Assembly: GCF_030323265.1 (NCBI RefSeq)
Contig: NZ_CP104992.1
Location: 991,501 to 1,055,500, forward strand
DNA length: 64,000 nt
Direction of reading: 5' to 3'
DNA from: Terrirhizobium terrae
Lineage (GTDB): Bacteria; Pseudomonadota; Alphaproteobacteria; Rhizobiales; Rhizobiaceae
The notes under the pieces are model-generated. The model was not told the origin of the DNA. It made no database searches and saw only the letters and a list, made by a program, of their open reading frames with translations. Below are positions 10,250 to 20,158 of this stretch, piece by piece; the first letter of the stretch is position 1; each line of letters starts with the position of its first letter. The position numbers were made by a program, and so were the translations under genes.

Positions 10250-11136
10250 TCAGAGCGCTTCCGCGCCCGAAATGATTTCGATGAGTTCCTTCGTGATCTG
10301 CGCCTGACGCTGGCGGTTGTAGGAAAGCGTCAGTTTGTTGATCATGTCGCCGGCATTGCGCGTTGCGTTGTCCATTGCGGACATCTGCGCGCCGTAGAAG
10401 GAAGCGTTGTTTTCGAGCAGCGCCCGGAAGATCTGCACTGCGATGTTCTTCGGCAGCAGGTCCTCGAGGATTTCCTCTTCGCTCGGCTCGTATTCGTAGA
10501 GCGCTGCCGAACCGGTTGCCGGTTCGTTTGCGTCCTTCGTTTCGAACTTTGCAGGAATGATCTGCTGTGCGGTCGGGACCTGCGAGATCACCGACTGGAA
10601 GCGCGAGAAGAACAGCGTGGCGACGTCGAATTCGCCGGCGTTGAACATCTCAAGCACCTTGTGCGCGACTTCGTCCGCCTGGACGAAACCAAGCTGCTTC
10701 ACTTCGCGGAAGGTGATGTAGTGGACGATATTGTCCTTGAACGAGCGGCGCAGAACGTCGTTGCCCTTGCGGCCGACGGTCAGGATCTTGACCGTCTTGC
10801 CCTGGGCAAGAAGCTTCTGGGCGTGATCGCGGGCCAGACGGATGATCGAGGAGTTGAAGCCCCCGCCAGACCGCGCTCGCCGGTGGCGACGACCAGGAGG
10901 TGAACCTGGTCCTTGCCGGTGCCCGAAAGCAGGATTGGCGCATCCGCATTGCCGGCATTGGCAGCTGCGAGGCTGCCCAATACCTTGTCCATCCGCTCTG
11001 CGTAAGGACGGGCGGCCTCGGCCGCTTCCTGCGCGCGACGCAGCTTCGCCGCGGCGACCATTTTCATCGCCTTGGTGATCTTCTGCGTCGCCTTGACGGA
11101 GGCGATCCGGTTTTTCAGATCCTTAAGTGAAGGCAT
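10250..11136 (-). CDS. atpG: ATP synthase F1 gamma subunit (frameshifted)
   Basis: Central rotor shaft of the F1 ATP synthase, about 295 residues after repair. The N-terminal coiled coil is clear ([20 protein letters not shown]) and so is the C-terminal helix ([20 protein letters not shown]). The frame breaks near 10862. The observed sequence reads [10 protein letters not shown]; adding one T restores GERGLCGGFNSS, the invariant family motif. Because gamma is indispensable and both halves are perfectly conserved, a sequence error is far more likely than a mutant. It lies between atpA and atpD with short gaps. Confidence 0.93.
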
Positions 11137-11168
11137 CCGTTATCGGTCCTTGAGCTAGATCCGTACTT

Positions 11169-12698
11169 TTAAGCGAAAGACTTTGCGAAGGCGTCGAGAG
11201 CCGACTTCAGCTTTGCCTTCGTGTCGTCCGAGATCTGCTTTTCAGCGCGGATCGTCTCCAGAACTGCCTTGCCTTCCGAACGGAGGTAGGAAAGCAGGCC
11301 CTGTTCGAACTTGCCGACTTCGGAAACCGCGATCTTGTCGAGGTAGCCGTTGACGCCGGCGAAGATCACCGCAACCTGCTCTTCCGTCTTCAGCGGCGAG
11401 AACTGCGGCTGCTTCAGGAGTTCGGTCAGGCGCGCACCGCGGTTGAGCAGGCGCTGCGTGGAGGCGTCGAGGTCGGAACCGAACTGCGCGAACGCAGCCA
11501 TTTCACGATACTGGGCAAGCTCGCCCTTGATCGAGCCGGCGACCTGCTTCATCGCCTTGATCTGCGCGGCGGAACCGACGCGGGAAACCGACAGACCGAC
11601 GTTAACGGCCGGACGGATGCCCTGGTAGAACAGGTCGGTTTCGAGGAAGATCTGGCCGTCGGTGATCGAGATCACGTTGGTCGGAATGAAGGCCGAAACG
11701 TCGTTACCCTGGGTTTCGATGACCGGCAGAGCCGTCAGCGAACCGGCGCCGCGCTCGTCGGAGAGCTTTGCAGCGCGCTCGAGGAGACGCGAGTGGAGAT
11801 AGAAAACGTCGCCCGGGTAAGCTTCGCGGCCCGGAGGACGACGCAGCAGCAGGGACATCTGACGGTAGGCGACGGCCTGCTTGGAAAGGTCGTCATATGC
11901 GATCAGCGCGTGCTGACCGTTGTCGCGGAAGTATTCGCCCATGGCGCAACCGGCGAACGGTGCGAGATACTGCATCGGAGCCGGGTCGGAAGCCGTTGCG
12001 GCAACGACGATCGAATACTGCAGTGCGCCGCGCTCTTCCAGAACCTTGACGAACTGGGCAACGGTCGAGCGCTTCTGGCCGATAGCAACGTATACGCAGA
12101 AAAGCTTGTCGCCTTCCGGACCGTTGTCGTGGATCGACTTCTGGTTCAGGAACGCGTCGAGAATGATGGCGGTCTTGCCGGTCTGGCGGTCGCCGATGAC
12201 GAGCTCGCGCTGGCCGCGGCCAACCGGGATGAGGGCGTCGATGGCCTTGAGGCCGGTCGACATCGGCTCATGAACCGACTTGCGCGGAATGATGCCCGGA
12301 GCCTTTACGTCGACGCGCGAACGGCGGGTCGAGTTGATCGGGCCCTTGCCGTCGATCGGGTTGCCGAGCGCGTCAACGACGCGGCCGAGCAGCTCCGGAC
12401 CAACCGGAACGTCGACGATGGCGCCGGTCCGCTTGACGGTGTCGCCTTCCTTGATGTCACGGTCGGAGCCGAAGATAACCACGCCGACATTGTCGGATTC
12501 GAGGTTGAGCGCCATACCGCGGATGCCGCCCGGGAACTCGACCATTTCGCCCGCCTGGACGTTGTCGAGACCGTAAACGCGAGCGATGCCGTCGCCGACG
12601 GAAAGAACCTGGCCGACTTCAGAAACTTCAGCTTCCTGGCCGAAATTCTTGATCTGGTCCTTGAGAATTGCGGAAATTTCCGCTGCACGGATATCCAT
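11169..12698 (-). CDS. atpA: ATP synthase F1 alpha subunit
   Basis: Intact 509-residue regulatory/nucleotide-binding subunit of F1. The P-loop GDRQTGKT is near residue 169, and the segments [20 protein letters not shown] (near 285) and [15 protein letters not shown] [15 protein letters not shown] (near 350) are diagnostic. The ATG at 12698 shares its A with the atpH stop (TGATG), which confirms the start and implies translational coupling. The gene ends in FAKSFA and TAA at 11169. Confidence 0.98.
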   Translation of the reverse strand: MDIRAAEISAILKDQIKNFGQEAEVSEVGQVLSVGDGIARVYGLDNVQAGEMVEFPGGIRGMALNLESDNVGVVIFGSDRDIKEGDTVKRTGAIVDVPVGPELLGRVVDALGNPIDGKGPINSTRRSRVDVKAPGIIPRKSVHEPMSTGLKAIDALIPVGRGQRELVIGDRQTGKTAIILDAFLNQKSIHDNGPEGDKLFCVYVAIGQKRSTVAQFVKVLEERGALQYSIVVAATASDPAPMQYLAPFAGCAMGEYFRDNGQHALIAYDDLSKQAVAYRQMSLLLRRPPGREAYPGDVFYLHSRLLERAAKLSDERGAGSLTALPVIETQGNDVSAFIPTNVISITDGQIFLETDLFYQGIRPAVNVGLSVSRVGSAAQIKAMKQVAGSIKGELAQYREMAAFAQFGSDLDASTQRLLNRGARLTELLKQPQFSPLKTEEQVAVIFAGVNGYLDKIAVSEVGKFEQGLLSYLRSEGKAVLETIRAEKQISDDTKAKLKSALDAFAKSFA

Positions 12699-13263
12699 CA
12701 GCCGACCTCTTTCAATGCAAGCTTAAGGGTGGAAAGTTTGGTGCGAAGGAGGTATCGATCTGACGCGAGCCGACCTTGACGATCAGGCCGCCGAGGATCG
12801 ACGGATCGACCGTGACCGCAATGGTCACGTCCTTGCCGGTAACGCCCTTCAGCGCCGACTTGAGTTCTTTTTCCTGCGTTGCAGTCAACGCATGGGCCGA
12901 GGTGACCTCGGCGGCAACTTCACCGCGGTGTTCTGCGGCGATTTCGCGATAGGCGCGGATCATGCCCGGGAAGGCAAACAGGCGGCGATTGCCGGCCACG
13001 ACCTTGATGAAGTTCAGAACAGTACCGGAGATACCGGCCTTTTCGGCAACGGCGCTCGCAGCCTTCTGCTGGTCTTCGGCAGAGAAGACCGGGCTTGCAA
13101 CCAGACGCCGCAGATCTTCACTCTCGTCCAGAAGCGCCTGGAAGCGATCGAGATCGGCGCCGACACTGTCGATGGAACCAGATTCCAAAGCCAATTCAAA
13201 CAGCGACGAAGCATAGCGCTCCGCAACACCGGAAATAAGCGGGGACGTGTCAGCCACGGGCAC
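12698..13263 (-). CDS. atpH: ATP synthase delta subunit (3' frameshift)
   Basis: Peripheral-stalk subunit holding F1 to Fo, 188 residues after repair. The N-terminal helical bundle ([18 protein letters not shown] near residue 10) and C-terminal [19 protein letters not shown] identify it. The frame breaks near 12748, where one C of a run is missing. Read as is, the end becomes [12 protein letters not shown]; repaired it is [17 protein letters not shown] with a TGA at 12698 that overlaps the atpA ATG, exactly as in relatives. The start is probably GTG at 13263 preceded by AGGGA. It is the first gene of the operon, so the promoter lies in 13264-13523. Confidence 0.93.
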
Positions 13264-13523
13264 AGTTTCCCTGAATTGCCATTCAAGCGCCCAACCTGAA
13301 ACTCATGTTCAAGCAAGGTCTTGAAAATAATTGAATTTCCTCGGAACCTGCGAAGCCTCCAGCCCACCCTTTCCGACGTTCGGGGTCCGTCTAGCATAGG
13401 ATGTAGGGACTCGCAACACGCCTCGACATCGAAAACGCCCGTCCTTCAAGGGGATGCGCAGTTTTTTCAGGCGCGACTGAAGGAATCCAGGCCGTCGATG
13501 CACGACTGCGTCAATAAGGCCCG
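13264..13523. other. Intergenic leader of the atp operon
   Basis: These 260 bases separate the membrane-protein gene at 13524 from atpH. They should hold the atp promoter, but I cannot pick out a convincing -35/-10 pair. A run of six T occurs at 13463-13468 and a T-rich, A-rich patch at 13319-13340 lies just upstream of atpH. No repeat or RNA gene is recognisable. Confidence 0.3.
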
Positions 13524-13907
13524 TCAGATATACCCGAACACATAGGCGAGCGGGCCAGCAGCAAGCACAACTTCAAGTAGGAAAAACAGCATATTTCGTG
13601 AGGTGAAGCCACGGTCGGCGAAGAAGGAGACGAGCCGTCCCGCCGCACCCAGCGCCAGCACCACGCCGGTCGCCATGTAGAACCAATCCTGGGCCAGCAG
13701 GATGGGCAGGACACCGAGACCGATATAGCGCGCGCCCGCCGCCCGCACCGAACCATAGCCTTCCGGCCGGACTTCGCCGATCTGAAACGCGGAAAGCCGC
13801 AGGACCGGACCCGGGCAGAGAAGCACCAGCAGGCCGAGCACGGCCGTGATGGCGCAGGCGATGAAGGCCACCTGCTCGTTCATTTCTGTCGGAAAGTAGA
13901 ATTCCAT
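13524..13907 (-). CDS. Small four-helix membrane protein of unknown function
   Basis: A 127-residue hydrophobic protein. Four likely transmembrane segments are visible: VAFIACAITAVLGLLVLL (about 12-29), YIGLGVLPILLAQDWFYM (about 62-79), TGVVLALGAAGRLVSFF (about 81-97) and MLFFLLEVVLAAGPLAYVFG (about 106-125). The short loop GEVRPEGYGSVRAAGARY resembles the DUF4345-like small membrane proteins, which I note only as a possible relation. I start at MEFYF (13907) because GAGGGA precedes it; the longer start at 13970 lacks a site. It lies between priA and the atp operon on the same strand. Function unknown. Confidence 0.6.
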   Translation of the reverse strand: MEFYFPTEMNEQVAFIACAITAVLGLLVLLCPGPVLRLSAFQIGEVRPEGYGSVRAAGARYIGLGVLPILLAQDWFYMATGVVLALGAAGRLVSFFADRGFTSRNMLFFLLEVVLAAGPLAYVFGYI

Positions 13908-13999
13908 GCGTCGTCCCTCTTCGATCCAACTTCTGCGAATCGTCCCGATTCTAGCCAACAGGGTAAACAAGTAGCAAAGATGAGTGCTTATGCGATCCG

Positions 14000-16249
14000 C
14001 TAAAGGAAGCTTTGGGGATCGACATCGAGCTGGACCTGGATCGTCCCGCGAGCTTTCGGGCCATTGCCGATCATGGACCTGAGGAAGGCCTGCATGTCGG
14101 AATTGCGCCGTCCGTGCACGAGAAGGCGGAAACGGTAGCGCCCGCGCACCAGCGCGATCGGCGCTTCCGCCGGCCCGAGGATCGCAATGCCGGAAACATG
14201 CGGCGCTGCCGCGCGAAGACCGCGGGCATGGTTTTCCGCATCCGCCCGCGTATCCGCCGACACGATCAGCGAGGCGAGCCGGCCGAAGGGCGGCAGCAGC
14301 GCCTTTTCCCGCTCGGAAATCTCGCGCTCGTAGAAGGCGGTGGAATCGCCCGAGACGATCGCCTGCATGACCGGATGCTGCGGCTGAAACGTCTGGATCA
14401 GGCCGTGGCTCTTCAAGCCGGTTCGCCCGGCGCGACCGGTCACCTGGCTCAAGAGCTGAAACGTACGCTCCGCCGCGCGCGGGTCACCGTTGGACAGGCC
14501 CAGATCAGCATCGACGATGCCGACCAGCGTCATCAGCGGGAAGTTATGGCCCTTGGCAACAAGCTGGGTGCCGATGACGATATCGACATCACCCTTGGCA
14601 ATGGCTTCGAGCTCCAGCCGCATCCGCTTCACGCCGCCGAGAATGTCGGAGGACATAACGATCGTGCGCGCATCAGGAAAATGCTTTTCCACCTCTTCGG
14701 CGATGCGCTCGACGCCGGGACCGCAGGCGACGAGATGATCGAGCGTTCCGCATTCCGGGCAGGCTTCCGGCGTATGCTGATGATAGCCGCATTGATGGCA
14801 TTGGATCTGGCTCTTGAACCGGTGCTCGACCAGCCAGCTCGAACATTGCGGGCACTGAAACCGGTGGCCGCAGACGCGGCAGAGCGTCAGTGGCGCATAG
14901 CCTCGACGGTTGAGGAACAGCAGCGCCTGCTCCTTCTTCTCTATCGTCCGCGCAATCGCCCTGACCAGAACCGGCGACAAGAAACCACCACGCTCAGGCG
15001 GATGGCGCCGCATGTCGACGAGATGCAGGTCCGGAAGCGCTGCATCGCCAAATCGTGTGGGCAACTGCACGAGATTGTAGCGGCCCGACAGTCCGTTGAC
15101 CTGGCTTTCGACCGATGGCGTCGCCGAAACCAGCACGACCGGGAAATCTCCGATCCGCGCCCTGACCACCGCCATGTCGCGCGCATTATAGAAGACGCGA
15201 TCCTCCTGCTTGTAGGCGGGATCGTGCTCTTCATCGACGATGATGAGACCAAGCTCCTCGAAGGGCAGGAACAGCGCAGAACGCGCACCGGCCACCACCC
15301 TCACCTCGCCGGTCACCACGCCGCGCCACACCTTTTCGCGCATACGCGGCGAAAGATCGGAATGCCATTCGGCGGGCTTGGCGCCGAAACGCTGCTCGAA
15401 ACGCTCGAGGAAGGCCGGCGTCAGCGCGATTTCAGGCAGCAGGATCATCACCTGCTTGCCGCGCCTCAGCGTCTCGGCGATCGCCTCGAAATAGACTTCC
15501 GTCTTGCCCGAGCCGGTGACGCCGTCGATCAGCGATGCGGCGAACCCACCTTGGCGAATGGAGGCAACGATCTCCTGCGCCGCATCCTTCTGCGGTCCTT
15601 CGATGCGCGGCGCGGTATAGTCGGGATCCGGCTTCGCCACGACCGGTGGCGGGGGCAGGAAGATCGTGTCGAACATGCCCTGCTTGATCAGTCCGTCGAT
15701 GACGCTGAGCGAAACGCCCGCCGCATGGGCAAGCCCGCTGCGCGTCCACGGCGCATCCTGCTCGCGCGCCATGTCGAGCACGCGGGTTCTCGCCGGTGTC
15801 AGCCGATCCGGCTCGCCGCCGAGATAGCGCAATCCCTCGACCATCGGTTCGGGATCGAGCGCCGCGGGTGCCCTGATCGCCATGCGGGCGACGAGGCCCG
15901 GCGGCGAGAGCGTATAGGCCGATACCCAGTCGACGAAATCGCGCATGTCCTTGGACAGAGGCGGGCAGTCGAAGACCAGCGTGATGGGGCGCAGCTTCTT
16001 CGGATCGAGCCGCTCGTCGTTCTCGCCTTCCCAGACGACGCCGATCAGCTGCCGCGGCCCGACCGGCACCTGCACGACCGAACCGGGCTCGACATGCACG
16101 CCTTCCGGCACGGCGTAGCTATAGGCAACCGGCACCGGCACGGGCACCAGAACCGGCACGACGCGCACGGGTGCCCGCGACGGCGCAAGCGCGTCGCCGA
16201 ACAGCGAACCCATCATGTCGCCAGTCACGTCAGGAGAATCTTTGGCCAT
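14000..16249 (-). CDS. priA: Primosomal replication restart helicase PriA
   Basis: Superfamily 2 DNA helicase of 749 residues that reloads the replisome at collapsed forks. The N-terminal 3'-DNA-binding domain spans about 30-140 (YSYAVPEGVHVEPGSVVQVP). Helicase motifs follow: GVTGSGKTEVYFEAI (Walker A, near 262) and IVDEEHDPAYKQ (Walker B, near 355). The zinc-binding insertion has eight cysteines (CRVCGHRFQCPQCSSW ... CHQCGYH ... CPECG) around 475-515, and GTQLVAKGHNFP follows. ATG 16249 gives the usual N-terminus; an earlier start at 16303 would extend into the upstream repeat. In many alphaproteobacteria priA lies next to the atp genes, as here. Confidence 0.96.
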   Translation of the reverse strand: MAKDSPDVTGDMMGSLFGDALAPSRAPVRVVPVLVPVPVPVAYSYAVPEGVHVEPGSVVQVPVGPRQLIGVVWEGENDERLDPKKLRPITLVFDCPPLSKDMRDFVDWVSAYTLSPPGLVARMAIRAPAALDPEPMVEGLRYLGGEPDRLTPARTRVLDMAREQDAPWTRSGLAHAAGVSLSVIDGLIKQGMFDTIFLPPPPVVAKPDPDYTAPRIEGPQKDAAQEIVASIRQGGFAASLIDGVTGSGKTEVYFEAIAETLRRGKQVMILLPEIALTPAFLERFEQRFGAKPAEWHSDLSPRMREKVWRGVVTGEVRVVAGARSALFLPFEELGLIIVDEEHDPAYKQEDRVFYNARDMAVVRARIGDFPVVLVSATPSVESQVNGLSGRYNLVQLPTRFGDAALPDLHLVDMRRHPPERGGFLSPVLVRAIARTIEKKEQALLFLNRRGYAPLTLCRVCGHRFQCPQCSSWLVEHRFKSQIQCHQCGYHQHTPEACPECGTLDHLVACGPGVERIAEEVEKHFPDARTIVMSSDILGGVKRMRLELEAIAKGDVDIVIGTQLVAKGHNFPLMTLVGIVDADLGLSNGDPRAAERTFQLLSQVTGRAGRTGLKSHGLIQTFQPQHPVMQAIVSGDSTAFYEREISEREKALLPPFGRLASLIVSADTRADAENHARGLRAAAPHVSGIAILGPAEAPIALVRGRYRFRLLVHGRRNSDMQAFLRSMIGNGPKARGTIQVQLDVDPQSFL

Positions 16250-16310
16250 GCGGCGCGACCATGCATCGGAAGAGAACAAAAGTGAACCCCTCCTCCCAAG
16301 CACTCCTTAT

Positions 16311-16422
16311 TCCTGTGTTCGTCACAGGAATCCAGCCGACACGCGCCTGCGCGGCGAGAAGGCTCTTTTCAGCCCAAGGACTTGGGTCGGCTGGATCCCT
16401 GTGACACTCCGTGGACGAAGCC
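16311..16422. repeat. Imperfect inverted repeat upstream of priA
   Basis: The arms at 16321-16340 and 16386-16405 are 20-base reverse complements except for one mismatch (...GGAATCCAGCCGAC against GTCGGCTGGATCC...). They are separated by a GC-rich 45-base centre containing its own short hairpin GCGCCTGCGCGGCG. Flanking CCTGTG/CACAGG repeats extend the symmetry. It fills most of the gap between priA and the AAA ATPase gene and looks like a dispersed palindromic element, a different family from those at 8133 and 23371. Confidence 0.6.
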
Positions 16423-16465
16423 CTAGGGGCACAGGGAAGAGGAGAAACGCCCAGCCATCATCGGC

Positions 16466-17548
16466 TCACTCGTCCTCATCATCCTCGTCCATCATCCCGG
16501 TCAGCCGCATGCCCTCGATCCATGTCGCCCCATCCTTGCGGATCACCCGCTTGGCACGCACACCGCAGCGCCCCTGAACGGCGGCGGCCAGTTGTTCCGA
16601 ATGAGTGACGATCCAGATCTGGCTTGCCTGCGCCGCCGCGGCGATCATGTCGGCCAGCGGCTCCAGCATGTCGGGATGCAGGCTCGCTTCCGGCTCGTTG
16701 AGCGCAATCAGCGGCGGCTGGCGATAGGACATCAGCGCCGCCGCCAGCCCTAAGAAACGGATTTGCCCGTCCGACAATTCGCGCGGCGTGAAGACGCGTA
16801 ACGGCAGGTGCGGAAAGACAAGACCGAATTCAGCATATTCGCCGGGCTCAGGCACATGCAGCCTGGGCCCGTCGAAGGCGGTTCCAATCGCCCGGTTGAG
16901 CTCGATCGTGTTACCGCGGATATGCTCCAGCGTCGCGAACACGGCCGCAACATTGGCACCGTCCTCGTCCAGCAGTGGCGCCGTCACCGCCAGGCACGGC
17001 TGCCGCATCGGCGCGTCGCGATCGGTCCGAAAACCGTGAAAGAACCGCCAACTTTCCACCATCCGACGGAAGGCGCCGATTTCCGGATATTCCTGCATCC
17101 GGTTGTCCGCCCCGCGCACCATGATGCCGGGGCCGGCTCGCTTCATCATCGTCACCGGTCGCGAGCCGGTCTCGATCGAAAGCTCCTCTTCCTTGATCTG
17201 CGGTTCGAAGGCGAAGCCCGCCGCAGCCTTGGGCGGTCTCAACCCCGCTTCGACGCGGTATCGGAAGGTAATGGCGCGTTCATCGTCCAGCACCTCGACG
17301 TTGAGTTTGATGCGGAAATTCTTCTCGTTGCGCCGATGGCCGGACCAGAGCGCCGAGGCCATGCCGCCTTCCGCTGCGATCTCCTGCGCCAGCGTGCCGC
17401 GCACCGCCGCCTGGATCAGCTGCAGCGCGCGGTAGAGATTGGATTTGCCGACGCCGTTCTCGCCGATGAACAAGTTGACGCCGGCGAGATCCATGCCGAT
17501 CGACTTCAGGGATCGGTAGTTCCGGGCAGACATGGAACGAAGCAGCAT
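16466..17548 (-). CDS. AAA/ABC-type ATPase of the RecF/OLD-like class
   Basis: A 360-residue single-domain ATPase related to the AAA_21/OLD-type proteins. It opens with the typical LLRSMSARNYRSLKSIGMDL strand and Walker A GENGVGKSNLYRAL near residue 30. A signature-like ELSDGQIRFLGLAAALM occurs near 258, a Walker B with ALNEPEASLHPDML near 284, and the switch histidine region IWIVTHSEQLAAA near 313. The Walker B reads NEPE rather than the usual DEPE. The C-terminus is strongly acidic (MMDEDDEDE). No nuclease (TOPRIM) domain is present. It is a stand-alone gene, 39 bases after an acetyltransferase gene on the same strand. Its biological role is unknown. Confidence 0.75.
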   Translation of the reverse strand: MLLRSMSARNYRSLKSIGMDLAGVNLFIGENGVGKSNLYRALQLIQAAVRGTLAQEIAAEGGMASALWSGHRRNEKNFRIKLNVEVLDDERAITFRYRVEAGLRPPKAAAGFAFEPQIKEEELSIETGSRPVTMMKRAGPGIMVRGADNRMQEYPEIGAFRRMVESWRFFHGFRTDRDAPMRQPCLAVTAPLLDEDGANVAAVFATLEHIRGNTIELNRAIGTAFDGPRLHVPEPGEYAEFGLVFPHLPLRVFTPRELSDGQIRFLGLAAALMSYRQPPLIALNEPEASLHPDMLEPLADMIAAAAQASQIWIVTHSEQLAAAVQGRCGVRAKRVIRKDGATWIEGMRLTGMMDEDDEDE

Positions 17549-17587
17549 GCCTATTTCTATCCCATCCGGCAGGTTGAGGAAGTGCTA

Positions 17588-18025
17588 TCAGGCGAAATCG
17601 AGAATATGCGTGTAGGTGTCACGGACGAAGGGGCGAAAGCCCATCGCTTGCCAAAACAGGGCGGCGCGCGCATCGCCGGCATGCACCGTGACCGTCGGTG
17701 CGTAACCTCGTGCATGGGCCAGAAGTCGGCTGGCCAGCAATCGCGCGATACCGCGCCCTCGGAAATCCGGCAAAACATAGAAGCGCCGCATACGCAGCCA
17801 ATCGGAGCGAGAAAGCTCGATGGTCATGCCGCCGATCGCGATTATTGATGGCCCGTCGAAGGCGCCAAGCAACATCTCACCAGACTTGTTGAAACGGTTA
17901 CTGCCGCTCTCCCATTCTTCGACAAGACGGCTGATATGTGAATAACCATCACGCTCGGCAGCTTCGGCTAAAGGAGCAACATCCGATGCCAACCGCTCCC
18001 CGAGAATTCTGATCGCTATGGCCAT
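17588..18025 (-). CDS. GNAT-family N-acetyltransferase
   Basis: A 145-residue GCN5-related acetyltransferase. The acetyl-CoA loop is in RRFYVLPDFRGRGIARLLAS (around residues 80-100), followed by the C-terminal ALFWQAMGFRPFVRD motif near 125. Substrate not predictable. It lies between the LPLAT gene (18 bases upstream) and the AAA ATPase gene, all on the minus strand, so the three may be cotranscribed. Confidence 0.82.
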   Translation of the reverse strand: MAIAIRILGERLASDVAPLAEAAERDGYSHISRLVEEWESGSNRFNKSGEMLLGAFDGPSIIAIGGMTIELSRSDWLRMRRFYVLPDFRGRGIARLLASRLLAHARGYAPTVTVHAGDARAALFWQAMGFRPFVRDTYTHILDFA

Positions 18026-18043
18026 GGCCGTAAGGGTTCCCGA

Positions 18044-18973
18044 TCACGCCGCCGAGACGACCTCGGCCTTTGCAAGCCCTGCAAACCGGGCATCGCCGTC
18101 AGCGGCCAGTTCGATCACGGTATGATGCTCCAGCGCCTTCGTCACCTCTGCCGGATCGCCTTCCAGCTGGTCCGGCTCTATCATCTGCCCGACAGTGAAA
18201 TCGAAGCGGTTGCCCTTCTTGTTGAGCAGTTCGTAGAACACCGTCATGTCGCGCAGCTCGGTCGACCATTTGGCGAACCAGTAGAACAGGCCTGAATTGC
18301 GGGCTGTGATATGGATCGGCAGGATCGGCAGATTATATTTGCGCGCAAGGCTGACCGCCGAGGTTTTCCACGGCCGCTCGTTGAGCTGACCATTCGCCCA
18401 ATAGGCGATACGGCCGGACGGGAACAGCACCATCACCTTGCCCTCCTCGACCGCCTTGTTGGTCAGCACCAGCGTTTCGCGGGTCTTGAGCTTGCTCTTG
18501 TATTCGTCGCGCCATTCGACGGGAATGATCATCTCGGCGAAGCGCGGATTGACGCGGACGGCGTCGCGATTGGCAAACACCATCAGGTCCGGCCGGGTCG
18601 CCTTCAACAGATCGAACACGGCGACGCCGTCGGCAATGCCGGTCGGGTGGTTGCTGACCAGGATGAAACCGCCGCTCTCGGGTATGCGCTCGGCGTTCTT
18701 CGCCTTGATCTCCAGCTTCAGGAGATCGCTCATATATTCGAAACACTGAAAACCGCTCTTCGGCGCCACGTCGTCGGCGAATTCGATCGCCTTGCCGTAG
18801 CGCAGCAGCGTGTAGAGGAAGGGCCGCATGATCGGCCAGAACGGGCTGCCGACGATGCGCTTGCCGCGTTCCCCGATCAGTGTGTCGACGATATGGCCGG
18901 GCCGACCTCTGGAATTGAGCGATATGGTCTCCGCGAATTGACCGAGGGTCGTCGAACTATCACGGCGGGCCAT
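18044..18973 (-). CDS. 1-acylglycerol-3-phosphate-type acyltransferase (LPLAT/PlsC-like)
   Basis: A 309-residue acyltransferase of the glycerophospholipid acyltransferase superfamily. Catalytic block I is SNHPTGIADG (H-x4-D, near residue 107), with block II near VFANRDAVRVNP and the substrate-binding LFPSGRIAYW near 180. Such proteins transfer acyl groups to lysophospholipids or amino-acid lipids at the inner membrane. No full transmembrane segment stands out, apart from hydrophobic stretches near FWPIMRPFLYTLL. Divergent from xerC across 147 bases. The exact acceptor lipid is not determined; ornithine-lipid-type acylation is possible but unsupported. Confidence 0.8.
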   Translation of the reverse strand: MARRDSSTTLGQFAETISLNSRGRPGHIVDTLIGERGKRIVGSPFWPIMRPFLYTLLRYGKAIEFADDVAPKSGFQCFEYMSDLLKLEIKAKNAERIPESGGFILVSNHPTGIADGVAVFDLLKATRPDLMVFANRDAVRVNPRFAEMIIPVEWRDEYKSKLKTRETLVLTNKAVEEGKVMVLFPSGRIAYWANGQLNERPWKTSAVSLARKYNLPILPIHITARNSGLFYWFAKWSTELRDMTVFYELLNKKGNRFDFTVGQMIEPDQLEGDPAEVTKALEHHTVIELAADGDARFAGLAKAEVVSAA

Positions 18974-19120
18974 ACGTACTCCTTGGGCAGGACGGCTTTG
19001 TGGCAGCCCTGTATGATAAAACTTTGGCAGACTACGGCTGACTTAGGATTTTCGTAACGCTGCCGATAGCAATCTGGTGCGGCTTTCCACGAAAATCAAC
19101 GGGCCCAATAGGCAACACCC

Positions 19121-20056
19121 TTGAACGAACTGCTGATCATTGCCGCACCCGACCTTACCGCCAAGCGCCAGGAGTGGTTGTCGAGCCTTGAGAGCGAACG
19201 CCGGCTGTCGCCCAATACGCTCGATGCCTATGAGCGCGACACAAGGCAGTTTCTAACCTTCCTGACCGGCCATCTCGCCGGCCCGCCGAAACTTTCCGAC
19301 ATCCACACGCTGCGGCCGGCCGACCTTCGCGCCTTCCTGGCGCAGCGTCGCCGCGACGGATCAGGCGCCCGCTCGCTCGGCCGCCATCTGGCCGGTCTGC
19401 GTTCCTTCCTCAAATATCTGGAACGCCAGGGCCTGATAAATGCCGCCGCAGCCGGTGCGGTGCGTGCGCCGAAACAGCCAAAATCGCTGCCGAAGCCGCT
19501 GACCGACCGGCAGGCAACCAACCTGACGATCCGTGAGACGCAATTGCACGACGAGCCCTGGATCGCCGCCCGCGATGCCGCGGTCCTGGCGCTTCTCTAT
19601 GGCTGCGGCCTGCGTATCTCTGAAGCACTCGACCTGAAACCGGACGAGATCGAACCCGGCACGACGACGCTGCGCATCAGGGGCAAGGGCGGCAAGACAC
19701 GCATCGTGCCGGTTCTTCCCGCGGTTTCCGAAGCGGTCACCCGCTACCGAGACATCTGCCCCTTCCACCTGACCGAAGACCAGCCGCTGTTTCGCGGTGC
19801 CCGCGGCGGGCCGCTGCAGCCGGCCATCATCCAGCGGCAAATGCAAAAACTGCGCGGCGCCTTCGGCCTGCCGGATACGGCAACGCCCCACGCACTGCGC
19901 CATTCCTTCGCTACCCACTTGCTTGCCGGCGGCGGCGACCTGCGCACCATCCAGGAACTGCTCGGCCATGCCAGCCTTTCGACCACTCAGGTCTATACCG
20001 GCGTCGACACGTCCCGCCTCCTGGAAGTCTACGACCGCGCCCATCCTAGAGCGTGA
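19121..20056 (+). CDS. xerC: Site-specific tyrosine recombinase XerC
   Basis: A 311-residue tyrosine recombinase that resolves chromosome dimers at dif with XerD. The N-terminal SAM-like domain covers about 15-105 (RLSPNTLDAYERDTRQFL). The catalytic set is visible: Arg in YGCGLRISEALDL near 165, Lys in RGKGGKTRIVPV, HALRHSFATHLL near 255, then LGHASLSTTQVYTGVD with the nucleophilic Tyr near 290. The start appears to be TTG at 19121, since no ATG precedes the conserved region. Its chromosomal setting beside priA, and the absence of att sites or cargo, argue for housekeeping XerC rather than an integrase. Confidence 0.9.
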   Translation: MNELLIIAAPDLTAKRQEWLSSLESERRLSPNTLDAYERDTRQFLTFLTGHLAGPPKLSDIHTLRPADLRAFLAQRRRDGSGARSLGRHLAGLRSFLKYLERQGLINAAAAGAVRAPKQPKSLPKPLTDRQATNLTIRETQLHDEPWIAARDAAVLALLYGCGLRISEALDLKPDEIEPGTTTLRIRGKGGKTRIVPVLPAVSEAVTRYRDICPFHLTEDQPLFRGARGGPLQPAIIQRQMQKLRGAFGLPDTATPHALRHSFATHLLAGGGDLRTIQELLGHASLSTTQVYTGVDTSRLLEVYDRAHPRA

Positions 20057-20158
20057 TACCTGGCCTAACAGCGACCTGAACCATTCGTTAACCAAGCCCG
20101 TTAAGGCCGTGTCGAACCTGGATTGATACATTCGGCGCGACAATTGCGGATCGATGAC

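Noticed and set aside
14012..16285. A 757-codon open frame on the plus strand opposite priA
   Set aside because: PriA on the other strand has every helicase and zinc motif. The antisense product is Arg/His/Asp-rich low-complexity sequence, typical of a shadow frame.
19121..20056. Tyrosine recombinase as the integrase of a mobile element
   Set aside because: There are no flanking direct repeats, tRNA gene or cargo genes, and the length, sequence and neighbourhood near priA fit housekeeping XerC.
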